This document shows positions 8,132 through 17,739 of a stretch of DNA of 41,193 bases, one piece after another. The notes under the pieces were generated by a model. It made no database searches. It was given only the letters and a program-made list of their open reading frames with translations, and was not told the DNA's origin. Each line of letters starts with the position of its first letter. Positions within the stretch are counted from its first letter, which is position 1. A program made the position numbers and the translations under genes. Location of the stretch: positions 1 to 41,193 of the forward strand of contig JADGQF010000009.1 of the NCBI GenBank assembly GCA_017882045.1. The letters run 5' to 3'. Origin of the DNA: Anaerolineales bacterium (lineage in GTDB: Bacteria > Chloroflexota > Anaerolineae > CG2-30-64-16).

Positions 8132-10468
8132 ATGCCCGTCGAATCGCACGACAATGTCCCGAAGGTGATGCGTATTCACCTCCAGCTCAGCCAATATCCC
8201 ATCTTGGCCGATACGATCCGCGAACGCATGCGCGAAGAGATCTTCCGTCGGGGCATTATCCTGCGTGATGTGTTTGAGCAGGAAGCGCGCGAGAAGGCGA
8301 TCCTCTCCCAGCGGCGAGAAGGGATCCTCAATCCATACCAGGAGGAGCCGGCCGAGATCTGGGGCCGCCGCCTGAGCCAGATCCGCGACTACCTGACCGA
8401 CTTCTACTTCGCCTACAATCTGCCCCACAAGCGCTTTGAAGAGATTGTGCAGCAGGTGGTGCTGCAGCGCTCGCCCAAAGAGGAATTTGCGCTGACCTAT
8501 AACCCAGAGTTGGCGCCCTGGGACTTGCTCTTTCGCCAGGCCGACGATTACCAGAATCTGCCGCCTGAGGAGTTCGCGCGGGTCCGGCACCACCTCGAAG
8601 AGATCAAGGTTGTGCTCATCAAGGCGATGATCAGCGACCAGTTGGCGTTTGTTCGCCTGGCCAAGGAATACCTAACCATCGAAGACCTGAAGTGGATCCG
8701 CGAACGGCGCATCGGCCAGGGCAAGATCGGCGGCAAGGCGGCGGGGCTGATGCTGGCCTGGAAGATCCTGCAGCGCACGTTCAACCAGATGGATGGGCGC
8801 AAGCCGGCCAATATCGTCATTCCCGAATCCTATTTCATCGGCGCGGATGCCTTCTACGACTTCCTGGCTAAGAATGAGCTGGCTTACTTCATGAACCAGA
8901 AGTACAAGACCATCGACCAGGTTGAGAGCGAGTATCCTCAGCTCCAACAGGCTTACCTGGCCGGGCGCTTCCCGGACTACGTCGTCAGCCGGCTGCGCAC
9001 GCTGTTGGCCGAAGTAGGTAACCAGCCGCTGATCGTGCGCTCATCCAGCCTATTGGAAGACAGTTTCGAGGCTTCTTTTGCGGGCAAGTACGAGAGCGTC
9101 TTCTGCCCGAACCAGGGCACGCCGAATGAGAACCTCTCGTTCCTGATGGATGCGATCGCACGCGTCTACGCGAGCGTGGCCAATCCCGACGCGATCATGT
9201 ACCGCAAGCAGATGGGCTGGGTGGATTACGACGAGCGCATGGCGATACTGATCCAGGTGGTGCAGGGCGAAGCGTACCACGACTATTTCTTCCCCGCCGG
9301 GGCCGGTGTGGCGTACAGCCGCAATCCCTTCCTCTGGAGCCCCAAGCTGCGCCGCGAGGATGGTTTCGTGCGCATTGTGTCGGGCCTTGGGACGCGCGCC
9401 GTGCAACACACGGGGGAGGACTATCCGCGTATGGTCGCCCTCAGTCACCCGCAGTTGCGACCCGAAGCCGGCGCCCAGCAGATCCGCTACTACTCGCAAT
9501 ACTATATGGACGTTCTCGACATCAAGGGCAATTGCTTCAAGACCGCGCGTGTCCATGAGGTGTTGGCGGGAGATTATCCGCAACTCCGTTGGTTGGCCTC
9601 CATCGACCGGGGCGATTATGTCGGCCCGATGGTATTCAACGATCCGGGCTTGGACCCGTGCAGCATAGTGTTGACTTTCGACGGCCTACTGAAGGACACC
9701 AACTTCGTCGAGCAGCTCAAGGGCACCCTCAAGGCGTTGGAGTTCGGCTACGGCATTCCGGTGGATATCGAGTTCACCGTCCAGCTCGGCGAAGGCTACC
9801 CGCGCCCGTCTGTGACGCTGCACTTGCTGCAATGCCGTCCGCAGAGCGGCTACGAGATTGCCGACGAGGTGCATATGCCTGAAGGCGTGGCGGACACGGA
9901 TATCGTGTTCGGTACGCAGGGCATGGTCCCCACCGGCCGGGCGCGCGATATCCGCTATATCGTGTATGTCGATCTGGAGAAATATCGCACGTTGGAGACT
10001 TCGGAAAAGCTGCAAATCGGCCGGGTGATAAGCCGCCTGAATCAGCGCCTGGAAGGCCAGAACTTCGTGCTGATGGGTCCTGGGCGTTGGGGCAGCTCGA
10101 ATCCCGACCTGGGCGTCAAGATCGGCTACGCCGATATCTACAACACCTGTGCGCTGGTCGAGGTGGGTCTCCCCCAGGGGAACACGCGGCCGACGCTCTC
10201 GTATGGCACGCATTTCTTCCAGGACCTGGTGGAGTCACACATCTACCCGCTGGCGATCTACCCCGGGGAACCGGGCAATCCGTTCCGGCGCAGCTTCTTT
10301 GAAGAGGCACTCAATGCCCTACCGGCCCTGCTCCCTGATGTGGCCCGTTACCAAAACGTGATTAAGGTGATCGACGTGCCGGCGCTCACCGGTGGGCGGG
10401 TGCTGGAACTTGCCATGAGCGGCGAGGAGAGCCGCGCGATGGCATACTTCAAGGGACAGACGGCTTAA
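8132..10468 (+). CDS. PEP/pyruvate-binding-domain protein (PPDK/PEP-synthase N-terminal-like)
   Basis: The 778-residue protein carries the nucleotide-binding domain found at the N-terminus of pyruvate phosphate dikinase and PEP synthase. IGQGKIGGKAAGLMLAWKIL (residues about 193-212) and PLIVRSSSLLEDSFEASFAGKYESV (about 300) are the GGKAxxL and RSS/ED-F-AG-Y signatures, followed by AGVAYSRNPF. Residues 1-190 form an extra alpha-rich region of unknown role. The C-terminal third has GPGRWGSSNPDLGVKIGYADI and does not look like the phosphohistidine swivelling domain or the PEP/pyruvate TIM barrel. It is therefore probably not a complete PEP synthase but an ATP-dependent enzyme or sensor of unknown substrate. 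Start ATG 8132 has GGAG upstream. Confidence 0.75.
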   Translation: MPVESHDNVPKVMRIHLQLSQYPILADTIRERMREEIFRRGIILRDVFEQEAREKAILSQRREGILNPYQEEPAEIWGRRLSQIRDYLTDFYFAYNLPHKRFEEIVQQVVLQRSPKEEFALTYNPELAPWDLLFRQADDYQNLPPEEFARVRHHLEEIKVVLIKAMISDQLAFVRLAKEYLTIEDLKWIRERRIGQGKIGGKAAGLMLAWKILQRTFNQMDGRKPANIVIPESYFIGADAFYDFLAKNELAYFMNQKYKTIDQVESEYPQLQQAYLAGRFPDYVVSRLRTLLAEVGNQPLIVRSSSLLEDSFEASFAGKYESVFCPNQGTPNENLSFLMDAIARVYASVANPDAIMYRKQMGWVDYDERMAILIQVVQGEAYHDYFFPAGAGVAYSRNPFLWSPKLRREDGFVRIVSGLGTRAVQHTGEDYPRMVALSHPQLRPEAGAQQIRYYSQYYMDVLDIKGNCFKTARVHEVLAGDYPQLRWLASIDRGDYVGPMVFNDPGLDPCSIVLTFDGLLKDTNFVEQLKGTLKALEFGYGIPVDIEFTVQLGEGYPRPSVTLHLLQCRPQSGYEIADEVHMPEGVADTDIVFGTQGMVPTGRARDIRYIVYVDLEKYRTLETSEKLQIGRVISRLNQRLEGQNFVLMGPGRWGSSNPDLGVKIGYADIYNTCALVEVGLPQGNTRPTLSYGTHFFQDLVESHIYPLAIYPGEPGNPFRRSFFEEALNALPALLPDVARYQNVIKVIDVPALTGGRVLELAMSGEESRAMAYFKGQTA

Positions 10469-10509
10469 GTCTGCGGCCCGCGGTGAGAGGACTCAGGGGG
10501 ACCGTTTGC

Positions 10510-10815
10510 TTGATATACCTGTCCTGGTTGGGACTTTTCATCGGTCTGCCACTGGCCGCGTTGTGGGTTGCCAGGGGCAGGCGCTTGTGGCGGCAACGAG
10601 GCGCGCTCGCGTGGACGCTCGTCGGGGCGCTGGTGCTGGGCGGGCTGTGGGATGGCCTGGCCGTGCGGGTCCACATCTGGTACTATGCGCCGGGCAATAT
10701 CAGCGGCGCCTGGCTGGCCGGTTTGCCACTGGAGGAATGGCTGTGGATCGTCGGTACCACGCTGCTTTTCGGCTCGCTGACAGTCCTGGTCCGAGAGCGA
10801 GGTCCGCATGCCTGA
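10510..10815 (+). CDS. lycopene-cyclase-domain membrane protein, first subunit-like
   Basis: A small protein of about 101 residues with three hydrophobic segments and the lycopene-cyclase-domain pattern WDGLAVRVHIWYY...GNISGAWLAGLPLEEWLW. The LPLEE acidic pair is typical of CrtYc/CrtYd half-cyclases, which act as heterodimers to cyclise carotenoid ends. I favour TTG 10510, which has AGGGGG 9 nt upstream. An in-frame GTG at 10483 adds nine residues but has no ribosome site. It overlaps the next gene by 8 nt. No phytoene synthase or desaturase lies nearby, so the carotenoid role is inferred from the family. Confidence 0.7.
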   Translation: MIYLSWLGLFIGLPLAALWVARGRRLWRQRGALAWTLVGALVLGGLWDGLAVRVHIWYYAPGNISGAWLAGLPLEEWLWIVGTTLLFGSLTVLVRERGPHA

Positions 10816-11137
10816 GTTTGGCCATTATTCCCACCTGTTCTACCTGGTGGCTTTCAACTTTGTCATGCTGGCCTGCCTCTGGGCGCGCAACTGGCGTTGG
10901 CTGTTAACCCAGCGGCGTACGCTGATCATCGTGGTAGCCGCCGCCGTGCTCTGGATGTTTGTCACCGATCCGATCGGCGGAGCCTGGCATGCCTGGTTTT
11001 TTGATCCCGCGAAGGTGTTGGGATTCTGGCTGTTCGGAGTGATGCCGGTCGAGGATCTGCTGGGCATCAGCCTGGTTGGGCTGACGGCCGCCTCGGCCGT
11101 GCTGGTGTTTGGCTATAGTCCGCGGCGCTTCATCTGA
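10808..11137 (+). CDS. lycopene-cyclase-domain membrane protein, second subunit-like
   Basis: The 109-residue protein has three hydrophobic segments and the same family pattern as its upstream neighbour: FVTDPIGGAWHAWFFDP...GFWLFGVMPVEDLLG. The acidic pair is ED within PVEDLL, in place of PLEE. The ATG overlaps the upstream stop (ATGCCTGA), a sign of coupled translation and a two-part complex. The stop is only 2 nt from the stop of the convergent treS gene, leaving no room for a separate terminator. Lycopene cyclase or a related carotenoid or polyprenyl cyclase is likely; substrate unknown. Confidence 0.7.
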   Translation: MPEFGHYSHLFYLVAFNFVMLACLWARNWRWLLTQRRTLIIVVAAAVLWMFVTDPIGGAWHAWFFDPAKVLGFWLFGVMPVEDLLGISLVGLTAASAVLVFGYSPRRFI

Positions 11138-11139
11138 TT

Positions 11140-12789
<1,650 letters not shown>

Positions 12790-12846
12790 ATGAGGCTCCT
12801 TTGCATGTAGCCCGTCAGGTGAGCTTAAATTGAGGGGTTATGCCCT

Positions 12847-14199
12847 TTACTCCTTTGACACTCCCGTGAAGTTGAAGCTGCGCACGCGGATTGCCGGCGC
12901 GCGCACGCTGCTGAGGCCGCCGCCGTCGATCAGCCTGGTCTCGCGACTGATCGCATCCACCTCAGCCAGTGCCTTGAGGTAGCTCTGCGTGAAGCGCAGG
13001 TTGCGCACCGGGCGGGTGATCTGGCCATTTTCGATCAGGAAGGTGCCGTCGCGGGTCATGCCGGTCATCACCACTTCCAGGGGATGGACCACGCGCGTGT
13101 ACCAGAAGCGTGTGATCCAGATACCGCGTTCGATGCCCTTCGGCAGCTCGGCCTGTGCTGTTTGGCCGGGCGCCATGAAGAGGTGGGCCGGCCCGACGCC
13201 GATGTTGCCATACCTGATCTCGGCGTGGCCGGTCGAGCTGTGCCCTTCGCCGACCTTGAGCGCGCTGCGGCGATCCCAGACCACTCCACGCCCGATCCCG
13301 TCCTGGATTAATGAAACGCGCTGTTTGCTGACGCCTTCATAGTCGAACGGGAGCGGGAGGCCCGTGGGGTCCTGCCCATCATCCCAGATGGATACGCTGG
13401 GGGCCATGACTTGTTGGCCCATGCGGGTGCTCAGGAAGCTGCGCCCCTCGAGCACTGCCAGCCCGTTGAAACTGACGTAACCCAGGTAATCCAGGATGTC
13501 GCCGACTGCGTCCGGAGCCAGGACCACCGGGTATTCGCCCGGCTCGATCTCGATGGGATCCTGCGCCCGAGCGGCAATCTGCACGGCCTCGCCGGCGACG
13601 ACCTGGGCGTCGATCTCGCCGACGTCAGAAGCTGCCGCCGACCCCCAGCCGGAACCCGTGGGGCCCATCACTACCATGCTCAGATTGGCGCAAGTGCTAT
13701 GATGGTAGCGCCACAGCCCATGCGAGTTCGCCACCGACACGGTCTGCTCGCCCGTTTCAAATGCCCCCGCGCTCACCTGTTTGGCCGTAGCCGCAGCTGA
13801 GCAGACGACCGCTACGGCGCGCGCACGTTCTTCGGCGGTATATCCGGCAGTGGCCGTCACATAGCCGAGGTCTGTGGGCAGGACCTGGCCATCGGGGGCC
13901 GGCAGTCCGGGAAAATAGGGATCGTCTGCCTGTAGGCGCGCCAGCCCAACGGCGCGCTCGACCACAGATCTCAGTCCATCCGGAGTACTGTCGTCGGTGG
14001 CGGCTACGCCCACTCTTTGGCCTAGCGCCGCGCGCACGCGTATCTGCAGGCCGGTTTCGGCCGTGTTCTGATGGATGTAATTGTTGGCAAAGCGCGTTAG
14101 GCGCGTGGCCCGGCCGAGCAGGAGCACTTCCGTCTCGTCGGCGGCTGACAGATCGAGCACCTGTTCTGCCAGAGCGCGCAATTCTCGTTGGTCTAGCAT
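12847..14199 (-). CDS. pmbA: TldE/PmbA-like subunit of the TldD/TldE protease
   Basis: The 450-residue protein is of the PmbA/TldE family, the non-metal-binding partner of TldD. The N-terminal half has LRALAEQVLDLSAADETEVLL and FANNYIHQNTAETGLQIRVRAA; the C-terminal half has GYVSFNGLAVLEGRSFLSTRMG and a long glycine-rich beta region. No HExxxH metal motif is present, as expected for this subunit. The open frame extends upstream, but ATG 14199 has GGGGAGGAAG just before it and matches the family start. It follows tldD by 60 nt. The pair is known to cut unfolded or ribosomally made peptides, for example microcin B17 and CcdA. Confidence 0.88.
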   Translation of the reverse strand: MLDQRELRALAEQVLDLSAADETEVLLLGRATRLTRFANNYIHQNTAETGLQIRVRAALGQRVGVAATDDSTPDGLRSVVERAVGLARLQADDPYFPGLPAPDGQVLPTDLGYVTATAGYTAEERARAVAVVCSAAATAKQVSAGAFETGEQTVSVANSHGLWRYHHSTCANLSMVVMGPTGSGWGSAAASDVGEIDAQVVAGEAVQIAARAQDPIEIEPGEYPVVLAPDAVGDILDYLGYVSFNGLAVLEGRSFLSTRMGQQVMAPSVSIWDDGQDPTGLPLPFDYEGVSKQRVSLIQDGIGRGVVWDRRSALKVGEGHSSTGHAEIRYGNIGVGPAHLFMAPGQTAQAELPKGIERGIWITRFWYTRVVHPLEVVMTGMTRDGTFLIENGQITRPVRNLRFTQSYLKALAEVDAISRETRLIDGGGLSSVRAPAIRVRSFNFTGVSKE

Positions 14200-14259
14200 G
14201 TTTTCTTCCTCCCCTCGGAACGGCGCAGCGAGGGAGCACGGTGCGCCGCAGAGCGCCAA

Positions 14260-15705
14260 TCAGCGCATCACGCCAACCTGGACGTTGCGCACGCGGATTG
14301 GCGCAGCCGGGTGACCCGTGTGCGCAATCTGCGGCGGCTGGCCCTTGCCACAGTTGGGAGTGCCCCATACTCGTAGCTCATGTTCGTCGCCGATGGCGTC
14401 GACCGAGCGCCAGAATTGCGGCGTGATGCCGGTATAGGTGGCGTTTTTAAGCATCCGACCCAGTTGCCCGCCCCGGATCTCCCAGGCGATCTCCGTGCCA
14501 AACTGAAAGTTGAGACGCTGGTTGTCGATTGACCATGAACGGTTCATTTCCATCAGAATGCCCTCGTCGGTGTCGGCGATCATCCCGGCCAGGCGCCAGG
14601 TGCCGGGTTGCAGGCCGACGTTGGTCATGCGGATGATGGGCATGCGGTTCCAACCGCTGGCGCGCATGGCGCCGTTCGATCTTGGCTGGCCCAGCCAGCC
14701 GGCCGTTTCCCGGCTGGTCATGTAGCCCACGAACATGCCGTTCTGGACGATTTGAGTGCGTTGGGCCGGCACCCCTTCGTCATCCCAGCCAAAGGTGCCC
14801 AGCCCGCCTGGGATGGTCGCATCGGCGACGATATTGACCAGGTTGGAGCCATAGCGGAAATGGCCCAGTTTCTCGGGCGTGAGGAAGCTGGTACCGGCGT
14901 AGCTGGCTTCGCTGCCGAAAACGCGGTCCAGCTCGATGGGATGGCCGCACGACTCGTGGATCTGCAACGCGGTCTGGCTGCCGTCGAGGATAATGGTCGT
15001 CACGCCGCTGGGGCATTGCGCTGCGCTGAGCAGGGCGACGGCTTGCTCGGCCATGCGGGGCGCGTTGCCTACCAGGTCGTGCTCAAGAACTAGTTCCCAG
15101 CCGCGGCAGGCTTGATCGCGGGCGAAGGAGTTAGGGTAGCTGCGGACCTGCACGTCCCCCTCGGAGACCGCGGTGGCCGCAATCCCGCCGCCCGTCTCGA
15201 TAATCTCTTGTTGCAGGTAGCTGCCTTCAGTGCTGGCGAAAGTCTTGCGCTCTCGCTGGCAGACCAGGTTGCCTTGCGTGACTTTCACACCCGCCACGGC
15301 GCGCATGGCCGCATCGGCTGCCAACAGCAACTTGATCTTCTCCTCGGGGGCGACTGTGAAGGGGTCGATTACGACGGGGGTCTTGTAGGAACCGACGTGG
15401 ACCTCCGGTGGGCCGAGCTCTGCGGCTCGGCCGTGCACGAGGGCGCTGGCACGAGCGATCGCGACGGCCTCTGCCGTCACGCGGTCCACTTCTTCCGCCA
15501 CCAGGCGGTTGCTGCTCGAGAACCCCCAGGCGCCGTCCACAATTACCCGCACCCCGAACCCGTATGTCTCGTCAGCGGAGATCGACTCCACGATGCCGTT
15601 TTTGACGCCGATCGCCTGGCTCTCGCGGCCCACGATACGGACGTCGGCGTACGCTGCACCGCGCACTTGGGCCAGGTTCAGGGCACGGTCAATCAGGTTT
15701 CGCAT
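14260..15705 (-). CDS. tldD: TldD-like zinc metalloprotease subunit
   Basis: A 481-residue TldD-family protease. The zinc motif is HESCGH in LQIHESCGHPIELDR, the HExxxH pattern of TldD. The N-terminal half resembles its partner (ADVRIVGRESQAIGVKNGIVE). The C-terminus contains the family's GGQLGRMLKNATYTG and GTPNCGKGQP segments. ATG 15705 is preferred because GGGAGG lies 5 nt upstream; a GTG at 15711 sits directly on that ribosome site. It leads a probable tldD-tldE-treS unit. TldD and TldE form a heteromeric chamber, with TldD supplying catalysis. Confidence 0.9.
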   Translation of the reverse strand: MRNLIDRALNLAQVRGAAYADVRIVGRESQAIGVKNGIVESISADETYGFGVRVIVDGAWGFSSSNRLVAEEVDRVTAEAVAIARASALVHGRAAELGPPEVHVGSYKTPVVIDPFTVAPEEKIKLLLAADAAMRAVAGVKVTQGNLVCQRERKTFASTEGSYLQQEIIETGGGIAATAVSEGDVQVRSYPNSFARDQACRGWELVLEHDLVGNAPRMAEQAVALLSAAQCPSGVTTIILDGSQTALQIHESCGHPIELDRVFGSEASYAGTSFLTPEKLGHFRYGSNLVNIVADATIPGGLGTFGWDDEGVPAQRTQIVQNGMFVGYMTSRETAGWLGQPRSNGAMRASGWNRMPIIRMTNVGLQPGTWRLAGMIADTDEGILMEMNRSWSIDNQRLNFQFGTEIAWEIRGGQLGRMLKNATYTGITPQFWRSVDAIGDEHELRVWGTPNCGKGQPPQIAHTGHPAAPIRVRNVQVGVMR

Positions 15706-15835
15706 GATCACCTCCCACGCTGGATTATCGGCATCTGTGGCAAGCCCTCGGAACTACTGAGCGGCTGAGCGCGAGGGTACTCTACCACACCTGCGATTTG
15801 TGATAGAATAAACGGGATAACAAAGGGCTTTTAAA

Positions 15836-15875
15836 CACGAACGCCATGGGTTCTGGTAGGACCCCGGAGTTCGTG
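15836..15875. other. two-step hairpin in the tldD-comEA gap
   Basis: The 323-bp gap 15706-16028 holds no convincing gene. CACGAAC (15836-15842) pairs with GTTCGTG (15869-15875), enclosing GGGT (15848-15851) paired with ACCC (15861-15864). On the plus strand an extended -10-like TGATAGAAT lies at 15801-15809, and a purine-rich SD-like run (AAAGGAGGAGGAAG) follows the hairpin without any usable start codon. On the minus strand it could act as a weak comEA terminator or a tldD leader. It could also be a short plus-strand RNA. Confidence 0.35.
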
Positions 15876-15933
15876 CGCAAAGGAGGAGGAAGAATCTGAC
15901 GATATTTTTACAATAATTGGGTATAAGCGTCAA

Positions 15934-15947
15934 GTAAGCTCGCTTAC
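15934..15947. promoter_or_regulatory. operator-like dyad in the tldD-comEA gap
   Basis: GTAAGC-TC-GCTTAC is a perfect 6-bp inverted repeat with a 2-bp centre. It stands between the comEA stop and the tldD start and is a possible protein-binding site. Nearby, 15961-16020, there are short imperfect tandem repeats (CCTTCCCCTG twice, GAATCCC-ACC-type twice). Confidence 0.3.
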
Positions 15948-16028
15948 GATCCACCGTCGTGCCTTCCCCTGGTCTCCCGATGACCTTCCCCTGACTGAAT
16001 CCCAACCGAATCCCGACCGAATGGCGGT

Positions 16029-16658
16029 TCACTGTACGGTTATGTGTGGCTTTAGCTTGTCAAACACCGTTTGCCCGATGCCTGCGACGCGCAACAGGTC
16101 CTCGGTCCGGCTATAGGGCCTCCCAGCGATGATTCTCTGCGCGAGAGCCGGGCCGATGCCGGGCAAGACATCTAGCTCTTGTGGTGTGGCAGTGTTGATA
16201 TTTACGGGCGCCGGCGGCGCCTCCGCGGCGGCTGCGCCAGAGCCGGCAATGGCAGCAGGGGGCTGAGTGACGGGCGGCGGCGATTCGCCACCCCGCCGCG
16301 GCACGTAGACCTGCATGCCATCAGTCAAAGGCAAGGCTTTGTTGAGACGGTCCATTTCGGCATCGGACGCAGGACCGCCGGCAGCCGCGATGGCGTCCGC
16401 GACGATGCTGCCGGGCGTAAGCCGGTAAACGGCGGGGTTTTGGACTGCGCCCGCAACATCCACACGCAACGGCGCGGGTGTGGCAGAAGGCGTGGCAGGC
16501 GGCCGGGGTTGCGCGCTGGGCGAGGGCGGCGGGAGGATTTCGACCGGCTGCGTGGCAGGCCGGCGCAGGAACAACGCCGTTACGCCCAGTACTACCAACC
16601 AGACTAACGAAAGGGCAAGGTAACCACGTAACGAGGCTCCTGGTCTGGAAGATGCCAT
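16029..16658 (-). CDS. comEA: ComEA-type competence DNA receptor
   Basis: ComEA binds double-stranded DNA at the cell surface for transfer to ComEC. The 209-residue protein has one N-terminal membrane anchor (residues about 10-28) and a proline-rich linker. A SLBB domain (about 62-120: LRVDVAGAVQNPAVYRLTPG and DGMQVYVPRRG) follows, then a second proline/alanine linker. Last comes a C-terminal tandem helix-hairpin-helix domain, NINTATPQELDVLPGIGPALAQRII then VAGIGQTVFDKLKPHITV. GAGGGAG precedes ATG 16658. It is not next to comEC (2367-4664) but in the same window. Confidence 0.93.
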   Translation of the reverse strand: MASSRPGASLRGYLALSLVWLVVLGVTALFLRRPATQPVEILPPPSPSAQPRPPATPSATPAPLRVDVAGAVQNPAVYRLTPGSIVADAIAAAGGPASDAEMDRLNKALPLTDGMQVYVPRRGGESPPPVTQPPAAIAGSGAAAAEAPPAPVNINTATPQELDVLPGIGPALAQRIIAGRPYSRTEDLLRVAGIGQTVFDKLKPHITVQ

Positions 16659-16788
16659 AGCACTCCCTCGTGGCTATGCAATGTGCCCGGCCTCGTCACG
16701 GGCAAAGGAGCTTGAGCGCCTGGCCCGCCGCAGCCCCCGCGCGGCAGTGCTGTGCGAAGAACTGTGGAAGGCCAGACGCCGGGGCAAC

Positions 16789-17580
16789 CTATTTCTGACC
16801 GTCCGTCGGGATCTCCATCGGCGCTTTCGACTGAGCCCACCCGGCCAGGGCCTTCAATAGCTCGATCGGAACCGGGAAGATGATGGTCGAGTTTTTCTCG
16901 GCCGCGATCTCCGTCAGGGTTTGCAGGTAACGTAGTTGGATCGTGGCCGGTTCCTGCCCGATGATGCGCGCCGCGGCGCCGAGCTGCTGAGAGGCGGCGA
17001 ACTCGCCTTCGGCATGGATGATCTTGGCGCGCTTCTCGCGTTCCGCCTCGGCCTGGCGGGCCATGGCACGCTTGAGCGAATCGGGCAACTCCACGTCCTT
17101 CACCTCGACGATGCTGACCTTGATGCCCCACGGCTCCGTCTGCTCGTCGATGATCTTCTGGAGCTTCTGATTGATCTCATCCCGGTGGATCAGCAACTCG
17201 TCCAGGTCCGACTGGCCCAGCACGGAGCGCAGGCTGGTCTGCGCGATCTGGAAGGTGGCCCGCCGGAAGTCTTCGACGGCGACAATGGCCCTTTCGGGAT
17301 CGACAATCCGGAAGTAAGCCACCGCGTTGACCTTGACCGTAACGTTGTCCTTGGTAATCGCTTCCTGGGAGGGGATATCCAGGGTCACGACACGCAAGTC
17401 CACCTTGACCATGCGGTCGACGAGGGGGATGATAAAGAACAGGCCGGGCCCTTTAGCGCCGACCAGCCGGCCGAGGCGAAAAATGACGCCTCGCTCGTAC
17501 TCCGCGACGATCTTGATCGCGGAACTGGCCACAAACACTATGGCGAGGATGATCAGACCAAAACTAACGATGCTGTCCAT
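16789..17580 (-). CDS. slipin/stomatin-family SPFH (Band 7) membrane protein
   Basis: The 263-residue protein has an N-terminal membrane segment (residues about 5-22) and then an SPFH domain: [37 protein letters not shown], followed by [19 protein letters not shown] charged helical region rich in [14 protein letters not shown] comes before a C-terminal segment. Slipins oligomerise in membranes and organise or regulate proteases and membrane microdomains. The usual partner, an NfeD protein, is not adjacent. AAGGAG precedes ATG 17580. The 130-bp gap to comEA holds no clear feature. Confidence 0.9.
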   Translation of the reverse strand: MDSIVSFGLIILAIVFVASSAIKIVAEYERGVIFRLGRLVGAKGPGLFFIIPLVDRMVKVDLRVVTLDIPSQEAITKDNVTVKVNAVAYFRIVDPERAIVAVEDFRRATFQIAQTSLRSVLGQSDLDELLIHRDEINQKLQKIIDEQTEPWGIKVSIVEVKDVELPDSLKRAMARQAEAEREKRAKIIHAEGEFAASQQLGAAARIIGQEPATIQLRYLQTLTEIAAEKNSTIIFPVPIELLKALAGWAQSKAPMEIPTDGQK

Positions 17581-17624
17581 GCTTGTCTCCTTCGACCTCT
17601 GCGAAACTTCCGATATTGAGACAT

Positions 17625-17633
17625 ATTATACCA
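17625..17633 (-). promoter_or_regulatory. extended -10 promoter of the slipin gene
   Basis: On the minus strand TGG-TATAAT forms a perfect extended -10 about 45 bp before the slipin ATG. No good -35 is seen at 17 bp. The three DnaA boxes at 17662-17712 lie just upstream of it. Confidence 0.5.
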
Positions 17634-17661
17634 TGACGCGCAAATTTGGCGGCCTCTGTAG

Positions 17662-17712
17662 TTATCCACAGACCGCCCCGGTTATCCACAGGAAAGAGCC
17701 AATTCATCCACA
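17662..17712 (+). promoter_or_regulatory. cluster of three DnaA boxes next to dnaA (candidate origin or regulatory element)
   Basis: TTATCCACA occurs exactly at 17662-17670 and 17682-17690, and the one-mismatch TCATCCACA at 17704-17712. All are in the same orientation with starts 20 and 22 bp apart. They fill the gap between the dnaA stop (17740) and the slipin gene. A short AT-rich patch (about 17611-17632) lies beside them. The arrangement fits a small oriC module or DnaA control of the slipin promoter. Confidence 0.6.
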
Positions 17713-17739
17713 AGCGCCCGGGGCGCAAGACCGCGTTGT

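Noticed and set aside
15754-16032. 92-residue minus-strand frame in the tldD-comEA gap
   Set aside because: Composition unlike the neighbours, no ribosome site, and it overlaps the palindromes and hairpin of a non-coding gap.
16681-16860. 59-residue plus-strand frame between comEA and the slipin gene, with a plausible helical basic sequence
   Set aside because: No ribosome site, and its second half is antisense to the slipin 3' end; more likely chance in high-GC DNA.
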